Assembly (NCBI GenBank): GCA_027658995.1
Contig: JAQDQK010000002.1
Coordinates: forward strand, 1-64,000
Length of the DNA: 64,000 nucleotides
Direction: 5' to 3'
Source of the DNA: Propionibacteriaceae bacterium AM104-82
GTDB taxonomy: Bacteria; Actinomycetota; Actinomycetes; Propionibacteriales; Propionibacteriaceae
Below the pieces are notes generated by a model, which made no database searches, was not told the DNA's origin, and saw only the letters and a program-made list of their open reading frames with translations. The translations under genes and the position numbers were made by a program. Of the stretch, positions 57,397 to 64,000 are shown one piece after another. Position 1 is the first letter of the stretch; every line of letters starts with the position of its first letter.

Positions 57397-58173
57397 ATGC
57401 GCACCCGCTCTGACATCACCTGCTGGCTCACCGACATGGACGGCGTGCTCGTCCACGACTCCCGGGCCCTTCCCGGAGCCCCCGAACTGATCGAGCAGTG
57501 GCGCCGCACCGAGACGCCTTTCCTGGTGCTGACCAACAACTCCAGTTTCACGCCCCGCGACCTGTCTGCGCGGCTGCGCGACGCGGGCCTCGACGTGCCC
57601 GAGGAGCGGATCTGGACCTCCGCGATGGCCACGGCGCAGTTCCTGGCGGAGCAGAAGCCCGGCGGGTCCTGCTACGTGGTGGGCGAGGCCGGCCTGATCA
57701 CCGCCCTGCACGAGAAGGGGATGATCATGACCGACCGGCACCCCGACTTCGTGGTGGTCGGCGAGACGCGCACCTACTCGTTCGAGTCCATCACCACCGT
57801 CATCCGGTTGATCGACGCGGGCTCGCGCTTCATCGTCACCAACCCCGACGCGACCGGCCCTGCGCTCGACGGCATCGTGCCCGCCACCGGGGCGATCGCG
57901 GCGCTGATCACCAAGGCGACGGGCAAGGAGCCATACGTGGTCGGCAAGCCGAACCCGATGATGTTCCGCTCGGCGCTCAACAAGATCAAGGCGCACTCGG
58001 AGACCACCGGCATGATCGGCGACCGGATGGACACCGACATCGTCGCGGGCATCGAGGCGGGACTGCACACGGTGCTCGTGCTGACCGGCATCTCCACGCC
58101 CGCCGTCGTCGAGCAGTTCCCGTTCCGCCCGAACGAGACCCTCGACGGAGTCTTCGAACTGCTGGAGAACTGA
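57397..58173 (+). CDS. HAD-superfamily phosphatase, NagD-like
   Basis: 258-residue HAD phosphatase. Motif I is WLTDMDGVLVHD, motif II FLVLTNNSSFTPRDL, motif III in ALITKATGKEPYVVGKPNPMMF with the lysine, motif IV IGDRMDTDIVAGIEAG. The cap between motifs II and III is the C2a type of NagD/4-nitrophenylphosphatase. Substrate is probably a nucleotide or sugar phosphate; it cannot be specified. It is divergent from purL and converges on pepN with one base between stops. Confidence 0.9.
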   Translation: MRTRSDITCWLTDMDGVLVHDSRALPGAPELIEQWRRTETPFLVLTNNSSFTPRDLSARLRDAGLDVPEERIWTSAMATAQFLAEQKPGGSCYVVGEAGLITALHEKGMIMTDRHPDFVVVGETRTYSFESITTVIRLIDAGSRFIVTNPDATGPALDGIVPATGAIAALITKATGKEPYVVGKPNPMMFRSALNKIKAHSETTGMIGDRMDTDIVAGIEAGLHTVLVLTGISTPAVVEQFPFRPNETLDGVFELLEN

Positions 58174-58174
58174 G

Positions 58175-60703
58175 TCAGTCGCCGAGGTTCGGCAGCCCCG
58201 GGCGCGGCTTGGCCGCCCTGCGGGCGGCCGCGGCGATGCCCTCCTCGTAGCCGGCCTCGATGACGAGGCGGCGCAGCGTCCGGGGCGCCGACGGGTTCGC
58301 GGCGAGCCAGTCGGCCCCGTCGAGGTGGCCGCGGTCGGGGAAGCCCGCCCGGACCAGTCGCATGGCGATCTCGATGGGCTGGCGTGCCCACACCTGGGAG
58401 AGGTTCTCGAAGTAGGGCTCGGCGAACGGGGCGCGCAGCCTGCCCTGCCCGAGCGCGTTGAAGCCTGCCATCAGCGCGTCGACGTTCTCGTTGGTCTCCC
58501 CTCCCACGACGTGGGCACGGCGCCACGCCTCCGCCTTGATGAGCGGGTCGGGCTGCGACGCCCAGCAGCGCAGCCGGGCGACCCGGCCTGCTGCGGTGTC
58601 GTCGGTGGCGAGCACCGCGTCCAGTTCGGTGTCGGTGACCGAGCCCTGCGTGGCGAGCGACTCCCAGGCCAGCCAGGTCAGGTCGAGCGACCTGTCGAGG
58701 CCGGGCACCGCGTCGTCGGCCAGCAGCCAGCGGACGTCCTGCGGCGCAAGCGCCGCCGCCCGCAGGTAGGCCTTCGCCCACAGCAGTTGCTCGGCCGATC
58801 CGGGCTCCGCGTCGAGCAGCGCCGCGCGCGCCCCCTCGCGCCAGTACTCGGCGAGCGGGGCGGCGTCCGGCTCCGCCGCGTAGTTCGCAACGGCGGTCAG
58901 CGCCCAGCCGAGCACCGCGGTCAGTAGTCCGCTCTGCTTCTCGCGGGCGGTGAGCACCGCCGCGACGAACTGGCGGGCCGTGATGTCGCCTGCGCGCAGC
59001 TCGGTCCAGAGCGCGGTCCAGGCAACCGCGCGGGCCAGCGGTTCGAGGTCGGCGATGTGGCCGAGCAGCACCTCGCGGCCACGCTCGTCCAACGCGACGG
59101 CCGCGAAGGTGTGGTCCTGGTCGTTGACGAGCACCAGGTCGGGCGCGAGGTCGCCGCGGGCGAAGTCGACGCGGGTCGCGTCGTCGCGCAGCGTCAGGCT
59201 CTGCCGTTCTGCGAGTTCGAGCCTGCCGTCGCGCAGTTCGTAGAGGCCGACGGTGGTGGCGTGCGGGCGGCGGGCCGAGTCGGGGCTGACCCGTTCGATG
59301 GTGAGGCCCGCGACGCGGCCCTCGTCGTCGACGACGGTGACGGGGCGCAGCGTGTCGTGGCCAGCGCTCTCCAGCCACGCCGCGATCCACCCGCTGAGGT
59401 CGGCGTCGGTCTCGGCGTCGAGGGCGGCGACGAAGTCCTGCAGCGTCGCCGAGGAGAAGGCGTGTTCGGCGAAGTAGCGGCGGGCGCCCGCGAGGAACGC
59501 GTCGAGGCCGACGTAGTGGACCAGTTGGGTCAGGGCCGCGGAGCCCTTCGAGTAGGTGATCCGGTCGAAGTTGGTCTTGGCGGCCTCGAGGTCGTCGATC
59601 TGGGCCACGATCGGGTGCGTGGTGGGCATCGAGTCGGCCTGGTAGGCGCCGACCTTGCGGCCGGTGGCGAAGTTGACCCAGCCGTCGGCAAACCCGTTGG
59701 CCTCGACGGAGACGTGGCTGCCCATGAACTCGGCGAAGGACTCCTTCAGCCACAGGTCGCCCCACCAGCGGCAGGTGACGAGGTCGCCGAACCACATGTG
59801 GCTCATCTCGTGCACAAGGGTGTTGGCGCGGGCCTGCAGTTGGTACGGGGTGGCGGGCGAGCGGAACAGGTAGGCCTCGGTGAAGGTGACGAGCCCCGGG
59901 TTCTCCATCGCGCCGAGGTTGTACTCGGGCACGAAGATCTGGTCGTACTTGGCGCCCCACGGGTAGGGGCCGAAGTTGGCGGTGAACCAGGCGAGCGCCT
60001 CGCGGGTCAGCCGGAACAGTTCGTCGGCGTCGAGGTAGCGGGCGAGGCTATGGCGGCAGAGCAGGCCCAGTTCCATGCCCTCCCACTGGTCGGCGACGCG
60101 GTGGTAGGGGCCGGCGCACAGGCAGGTGATGTAGGTGGAGAGCACCTCGGTCGGCGCGAACTGGACCTTGACGACGCCGTCGGCGACGGCCTCGCGGGAG
60201 GCCTCGGGCTGGTTCGACCCGAACCACCAGCCTTCGGGGCCGGTCAGCGAGAAGGTGAACGGGGCGCGCAGGTCGGGCTGCTCGAAGTTGGGGAAAACGC
60301 GCCGCGCGTCGGCGGGCTCGTACTGGGTGTAGAGGTAGGTCTGGCCGTCGGCCGGGTCGACGAAGCGGTGCAGGCCCTCGCCCGTGCGCGAGTACAGCGC
60401 CGTCGCCTCGACGCAGACGGTGCAGCGGCCCTCGGGGAGCCCCGTCAGGCGGATCCGTGCGCCGTCGTAGTCGACCTCGCGGGCCTCGCCGTCGACAGTG
60501 ACCGCAGCGACCGACTCGCCGATGAAGTCGAGCCAGGTGTCGCCGGTGGCGCTCAGCTCGATGGTCGCGACGACCGGGTAGCCGGGCACCTCCGGGGAGA
60601 CGGCCTCGCGCACGTCGACGTCGACGCGGTACGAGTGGAGGGTGATGGCCGCCGCACGGTCGGCGGTCTCGAGCTGGGTGAGGTTGGCTGACATGTTCTC
60701 CAT
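58175..60703 (-). CDS. pepN: Aminopeptidase N (M1 family)
   Basis: Zinc aminopeptidase of 842 residues. The GAMEN exopeptidase motif is at 264-268 and the zinc site HEMSHMWFGDLVTCRWWGDLWLKE gives H298, E299, H302 and E321. An N-terminal beta domain precedes the thermolysin-like domain and a long helical C-terminal domain follows. The length and motifs fit actinobacterial PepN. I keep ATG 60703; ATG 60694 (three residues shorter) is equally possible, with GGAG close before it. Confidence 0.95.
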   Translation of the reverse strand: MENMSANLTQLETADRAAAITLHSYRVDVDVREAVSPEVPGYPVVATIELSATGDTWLDFIGESVAAVTVDGEAREVDYDGARIRLTGLPEGRCTVCVEATALYSRTGEGLHRFVDPADGQTYLYTQYEPADARRVFPNFEQPDLRAPFTFSLTGPEGWWFGSNQPEASREAVADGVVKVQFAPTEVLSTYITCLCAGPYHRVADQWEGMELGLLCRHSLARYLDADELFRLTREALAWFTANFGPYPWGAKYDQIFVPEYNLGAMENPGLVTFTEAYLFRSPATPYQLQARANTLVHEMSHMWFGDLVTCRWWGDLWLKESFAEFMGSHVSVEANGFADGWVNFATGRKVGAYQADSMPTTHPIVAQIDDLEAAKTNFDRITYSKGSAALTQLVHYVGLDAFLAGARRYFAEHAFSSATLQDFVAALDAETDADLSGWIAAWLESAGHDTLRPVTVVDDEGRVAGLTIERVSPDSARRPHATTVGLYELRDGRLELAERQSLTLRDDATRVDFARGDLAPDLVLVNDQDHTFAAVALDERGREVLLGHIADLEPLARAVAWTALWTELRAGDITARQFVAAVLTAREKQSGLLTAVLGWALTAVANYAAEPDAAPLAEYWREGARAALLDAEPGSAEQLLWAKAYLRAAALAPQDVRWLLADDAVPGLDRSLDLTWLAWESLATQGSVTDTELDAVLATDDTAAGRVARLRCWASQPDPLIKAEAWRRAHVVGGETNENVDALMAGFNALGQGRLRAPFAEPYFENLSQVWARQPIEIAMRLVRAGFPDRGHLDGADWLAANPSAPRTLRRLVIEAGYEEGIAAAARRAAKPRPGLPNLGD

Positions 60704-60740
60704 CCAACCACCACCGTCGCACGGCGCCGAACCGGGCGCC

Positions 60741-61708
60741 TCAGGGCTGGCTTGCGAGCGAGTCGCCCAGCGCGGTGGGGCGGTAGACGACCGCTCTACC
60801 GTCGCGGTAGGCGGTCGCCAGGCCGCTGTCGGCGAGGGTCTTCAGGTGCGCGTTCGCGGTCGCCGGGGCCAGCCGGAGCAGTCCGACGACCTGCGTGGTC
60901 GTCATGGGGAGTTCCAGTTCGAGGAGGATCCGGGCGCGGGTCGCGCCGAGCAGGTCGCTCAGCGGCTTGGAGTGGCGACCCTCACGCCTGACGAAGTTGC
61001 CGACGCCGATCGCCGCGTAGGCGACGGTCGGCGCGAAGCCGTTGAGCAGGTAGGTGGCGACCCCGGGCCACACGAAGACGGAGGGAACCAGGACAAGGCC
61101 GCCGTCGAGCAGCCGCTTGGGGAGCCGGTCGACGCCGTGGTCGCCCTCGACGAGCAGGCCCTCCGGCCCGAGGCGAAGGTCGGGGTGCAGGTGGGCGAAC
61201 AGTTCGGAGATGCCGCCTGAGGCGAGTTCGTGCGACCGTCGGTCGATGTCGGCAAGCGCCATCCCACGAAGCTCGTTGGCGAACGGCGCGATCGCGAAGG
61301 CGTGATATTCCCTCAGCAACTCGACGGCGCGCTCGCGGCCTGCGCTGCCGTTCAGCTTTGCCAGTTCGTCCGCCCGCGCCCGGGTGGTGCCAAGCGACCT
61401 CAGGTCCTGGTTCCACATCTCCTCGGGAAGGCGCGTGATCAGGTCCATGGCGACATCGAACGGCTCGTCCCCGCGGGCGAGGCCGGTCAGGCAGTCGGCC
61501 CGGAACCCGCTGGGGGGCACCAACGCGAGCAGCGGTTTCAATCGTTCCGGGTCGAAGCGCTCGCGGACCGAGGCGACCCAGGCGGCGGATGCGGCCGCGG
61601 CGAGCCCGTCTGCAGCAGCCTGAGGCTGAGCACGGTCTCCCACAACTCCGAGACGGCGAACCTGACTCTCGTCGCCGCCGTGGAGCTGAGCCTGAGCACC
61701 AGGGACAT
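60741..61708 (-). pseudogene. ArsR-type (DUF5937-like) regulator with an apparent frameshift
   Basis: Transcription regulator of about 320 residues read in two frames. Reading from ATG 61708 gives MSLVLRLSSTAATRVRFAVS and ELWETVLSLRLLQ, the normal N-terminus of this family, but that frame degenerates after about 61610. The remaining protein (from DGLAAAASAAWVASVRERF to the C-terminal winged helix GATRARILLELELPMTTTQV and ATANAHLKTLADSGL) lies in another frame. Adding one base near 61610-61616, inside GCTGCTGCAG, would give LRLLADGLAAAA and one continuous gene. The start is supported by TATTGT six bases upstream. It is a recent frameshift, a sequencing error in a short repeat, or a slippage site. 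It precedes pepN on the same strand. Confidence 0.75.
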
Positions 61709-61714
61709 GACCGG

Positions 61715-61720
61715 ACAATA
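61715..61720 (-). promoter_or_regulatory. Leaderless-type -10 box of the ArsR-type gene
   Basis: TATTGT on the minus strand ends six bases before ATG 61708, in support of that start codon and therefore of the frameshift reading. Confidence 0.5.
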
Positions 61721-61789
61721 GCCCTGCCACGCGGATTCGCCCCTACCCGAATGGTGGCATTCGCGGGCGGCGAGGCGCACCGTTGGGCC

Positions 61790-61990
61790 ATGAGCATGAC
61801 ACTGACCACCTCCCGCATCGTCCACGCGCCGGCGGCGGGGATTCACGCGATGTGGGCGTTCGCCGTCAGGGCGGGCAGGGCGATCAGGCACGCCTGGACC
61901 GCGGGGAATCCGGAGCTTCTCGAGCAGGGCACCGACCGCGCCCGTCTGGAGGCGACGCGGTACCGGATGGGCGGCTTCGGAGGCTCCTGA
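61790..61990 (+). CDS. Small protein of unknown function
   Basis: 66-residue basic protein, ending EQGTDRARLEATRYRMGGFGGS; Trp-Ala-Phe and Arg-rich helix in the middle (MWAFAVRAGRAIRHAW). I know no family. It is divergent from the ArsR-type gene, a position often held by the regulator's target, and a terminator follows. No strong ribosome site is seen, so it may not be translated. An earlier in-frame start at 61589 would overlap the regulator on the other strand and is less likely. Confidence 0.45.
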   Translation: MSMTLTTSRIVHAPAAGIHAMWAFAVRAGRAIRHAWTAGNPELLEQGTDRARLEATRYRMGGFGGS

Positions 61991-62012
61991 CCCCCTGGCC
62001 TCCGGGGCGCGC

Positions 62013-62038
62013 CCGACCGGCTCAGCTCAGCCGGTCGG
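62013..62038. terminator. Bidirectional terminator between the small ORF and purQ
   Basis: CCGACCGGCT (62013-62022) pairs perfectly with AGCCGGTCGG (62029-62038), loop CAGCTC, in the 56-base gap between convergent genes. Confidence 0.8.
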
Positions 62039-62046
62039 CCCAGGGC

Positions 62047-62721
62047 TCAGACGCGCGAGGACAGGAACTGGAGCACCGACTGGAAGAACCGCAGCCCGTC
62101 GACGGTCGGCGAGGTCAACTCCTCGACGTTGTGCTCCGGGTGCGGCATCAGGCCCACGACGTTGCCACGCTCGTTGGTGATGCCCGCGATGTCGTTGGCG
62201 GAGCCGTTGGGGTTGTCGAGGTAGCGGAACACGATCTGGTCATTGTCCTCGAGGCGCTTGAGCGTCTCGGGCGAGGCCTGGTAGTTGCCCTCGCCGTTCT
62301 TCAGGGTGATGGTGATCTCGTCGCCCTTCTCGAAGGCGCACGTCCAGATGGTGTCGACGGTCTCGACCCGGAGTCGCTCGTCGCGGCAGATGAACTGCTG
62401 GCCGGCGTTGCGGATCATGGCGCCCTCGAGCAGGTGCGCCTCGCAGAGCACCTGGAACCCGTTGCAGATGCCGAGCACCGGCATGCCCTTGTTCGCGGCG
62501 TCGATCACGGTCGACATCACGGGGCTGAAGCGGGCGATGGCACCGCAGCGCAGGTAGTCGCCGTAGGAGAAGCCGCCGGGCAGGATGATCGCGTCGACGC
62601 CGTCGACCGAGTCGGAGCCGTGCCACAGCGGCACGGGCTCGGCGCCCGCGATCCGCACGGCGCGCAGCGCGTCCTGGTCGTCGAGCGACCCGGGGAACGT
62701 GACGACGCCGATGCGCGGCAT
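62047..62721 (-). CDS. purQ: Phosphoribosylformylglycinamidine synthase glutaminase subunit PurQ
   Basis: Class I glutamine amidotransferase subunit that supplies ammonia to PurL for FGAM formation. The 224-residue protein has [19 protein letters not shown], the nucleophilic C86 in [11 protein letters not shown] and the catalytic His/Glu in [12 protein letters not shown]. Start ATG shares one base with the purS stop (TGATG). Fully canonical. Confidence 0.96.
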   Translation of the reverse strand: MPRIGVVTFPGSLDDQDALRAVRIAGAEPVPLWHGSDSVDGVDAIILPGGFSYGDYLRCGAIARFSPVMSTVIDAANKGMPVLGICNGFQVLCEAHLLEGAMIRNAGQQFICRDERLRVETVDTIWTCAFEKGDEITITLKNGEGNYQASPETLKRLEDNDQIVFRYLDNPNGSANDIAGITNERGNVVGLMPHPEHNVEELTSPTVDGLRFFQSVLQFLSSRV

Positions 62722-62960
62722 CAGTTCGTCACCACGTCGTAGGACTCGATGACCGTGTTGGCGAACAGCGTCTCGGCGGCCTGCTCGATCTGGGCGAGGA
62801 CCTCAGGTGTGACCTCGCCGTCGACCTCGACCTCGAAGCGCTTGCCCTGGCGCACGGAGAGGCCCTGGAAACCGAGCCGCTGAAGGGCGCCGGTGACGGC
62901 CTTTCCCTGCGGATCGAGGATCTCGGGCTTTGGCATGACGTTGACAACGACGCGTGGCAT
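62721..62960 (-). CDS. purS: Phosphoribosylformylglycinamidine synthase subunit PurS
   Basis: Small bridging subunit of the FGAM synthase complex, 79 residues, ordinary length. It reads [37 protein letters not shown], both typical. It leads the purS-purQ pair. TAGAGT is six bases before the ATG; the GAGG after it is too close to act as a ribosome site, so a leaderless start is likely. Confidence 0.95.
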   Translation of the reverse strand: MPRVVVNVMPKPEILDPQGKAVTGALQRLGFQGLSVRQGKRFEVEVDGEVTPEVLAQIEQAAETLFANTVIESYDVVTN

Positions 62961-62966
62961 GGCCTC

Positions 62967-62972
62967 ACTCTA
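62967..62972 (-). promoter_or_regulatory. Leaderless-type -10 box of purS
   Basis: TAGAGT on the minus strand ends six bases before the purS ATG; the surrounding CGATAGAGTG matches the box before purL. Confidence 0.55.
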
Positions 62973-63059
62973 TCGGCGCCGCCCCCGGATGGCACTCTCC
63001 GCGGCGTGGGCGGACAGGATCGACCGGCGGGGTCGGCATCTCGGGCCCTGGCAACCAGG

Positions 63060-63065
63060 TAGCCT
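63060..63065 (+). promoter_or_regulatory. Leaderless-type -10 box of the aminotransferase gene
   Basis: TAGCCT ends six bases before ATG 63072; no Shine-Dalgarno is present. Confidence 0.5.
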
Positions 63066-63071
63066 CGGTCC

Positions 63072-64000
63072 ATGCCGTCCATGCGATCCGGGGTGCCTCC
63101 CTTCGAGGTGATGACGGTGCTGGACAGGGTCGCCCGGTTGCGCGCGTCGGGTCGCGACGTGATCTCGCTGTGTGCCGGCGAACCGGCAGGCGGCGCGCCG
63201 TCTGCGGTCGACCGTGCCGCCGCCTCGCTGCACGCGGCAGGTACCCCTTTCGGATACACCCCCGCGCTCGGCATCACGCCGCTGCGGGAGGCGCTGGCCG
63301 ATCACTACCGGCGCTGGTACGGCCTCGACATCGACCCCGGCCGGTTCGCCATCACGACCGGCTCCTCTGGCGGCTTCCTGCTTGCCTTCCTCGCGGCCTT
63401 CGACCACGGAGACGCCGTCGCGCTCGCCCGGCCCGGGTACCCCGCGTACCGCAACATCCTCACCTCGCTCGGCTGCCGGGTCGTCGACCTCGACTGCGGG
63501 CCGGAGGTGCGCTTCCAGCCGACCGTGGAGCAGGTGGCAGCCGAGCATGCCCGCTCCCCGCTGCGCGGCCTGATCATCGCTTCCCCCGCCAACCCGACGG
63601 GCACCATGGTGACGCGCGCCGAGTTGGCCGCGCTTGCCGCCTGGTGCGCGGAGCACGACGTGCTGCTCGTCAGCGACGAGATCTACCACGGCGTCACCTA
63701 CACCGGCTCCAAGGGCGTCTCGGCGCTCGAGTTCGGCGACGACGCGCTGGCGGTGTCCTCGTTCAGCAAGTACTGGGGCATGACGGGATGGCGGCTGGGA
63801 TGGCTCGTGCTGCCGCCCGGCCTGGTCGACGCCGTCGACGCGCTGGCGGGCAACCTGGCGCTGTGCCCGCCCGCGCCTGCGCAGCACGCGGCGCTCGAGG
63901 CATTCACGGAGGCCAGTTACGCCGAGTGCGACGCGGCCCTCGACGGCTTCGCGCAGGCCCGCGCGCTGCTGCTTGGCGCGCACGACAGGCTGGGCTGGGG
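63072..64000 (+). CDS. PLP-dependent aminotransferase (class I/II), 3' end cut by window
   Basis: Fold-type I aminotransferase, 309 full codons visible and no stop before the window ends; about 80-100 residues are missing. Visible motifs: SLCAGEPAGGAPSAV near the start, GYTPALGITPLREALADHY, ITTGSSGGFLLAF, ARPGYPAYRNIL, ASPANPTG (N174), SDEIYHGVTY (D202, Y205) and the Schiff-base lysine K233 in SSFSKYWGMTGWRLGW. This is the aspartate/alanine aminotransferase-like subgroup. The exact amino acid is unknown. Divergent from purS. Confidence 0.92.
   Translation, partial: MPSMRSGVPPFEVMTVLDRVARLRASGRDVISLCAGEPAGGAPSAVDRAAASLHAAGTPFGYTPALGITPLREALADHYRRWYGLDIDPGRFAITTGSSGGFLLAFLAAFDHGDAVALARPGYPAYRNILTSLGCRVVDLDCGPEVRFQPTVEQVAAEHARSPLRGLIIASPANPTGTMVTRAELAALAAWCAEHDVLLVSDEIYHGVTYTGSKGVSALEFGDDALAVSSFSKYWGMTGWRLGWLVLPPGLVDAVDALAGNLALCPPAPAQHAALEAFTEASYAECDAALDGFAQARALLLGAHDRLGW

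Overview
The window is GC-rich, densely packed DNA with many GTG starts, 1 to 4 base gene overlaps and several TANNNT boxes six or seven bases before start codons. Together with the gene families (actinobacterial-type NarGHJI, PurSQL, LacI-controlled MalEFG without an ATPase gene), this points to a facultatively anaerobic, nitrate-respiring actinobacterium, most likely of the Propionibacteriaceae. That placement is an inference from sequence style. I saw no rRNA, tRNA, CRISPR array, insertion sequence or prophage gene, and no stretch above 300 bases lacks a gene.

0.2-15.3 kb holds one co-oriented (minus strand) block for nitrate respiration and its cofactor. In transcription order it reads moaA, moaD, mobA, narG, narH, narJ, narI, two narK transporters, moaE, a MoeB-like gene, moeA and moaC. 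A divergent winged-helix regulator with conserved cysteines faces it across a 62-base gap that carries an inverted repeat. 15.3-22.1 kb is a maltose/alpha-glucoside module: malE, malF and malG leftward, and a LacI-family regulator plus a GH13 alpha-glucosidase rightward, with TTGCAA-type operators in the divergent gap. A lone HPr gene follows. 22.4-29.7 kb holds metabolic and peptide genes: two related M28 lipoprotein peptidases, aspartase, a Nudix hydrolase, a GH76 enzyme and an M20 peptidase.

29.7-51.7 kb is the most interesting part: a surface-polysaccharide locus. It encodes a WbaP-type initiating transferase, a GT2 glycosyltransferase, a kinase-like protein, a PAPS-dependent sulfotransferase, a polymerase fused to a Wzz-like domain, a secreted PKD/beta-propeller protein, a GT26 transferase, a lipoprotein, a secreted GH26-like glycanase, a Wzz protein with a dead kinase domain, a flippase and a CDP-glycerol-type glycerophosphotransferase. 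The last three run, through start/stop overlaps, into a TauE-like permease, APS kinase, CysQ, CysD and CysN. No sulfite-forming reductase gene is present. I infer a dedicated supply of PAPS for a sulfated, possibly glycerophosphate-bearing capsule or teichoic-acid-like polymer.

51.7-64 kb holds a small membrane protein, a two-gene HTH-nucleotidyltransferase/HEPN module with its own palindromic operator, a Gfo/Idh-ThuA pair, a nested palindromic element, purL, a NagD-like phosphatase, pepN, an ArsR-type regulator that appears frameshifted, a small unknown ORF, purQ, purS and an aminotransferase cut off by the window end.
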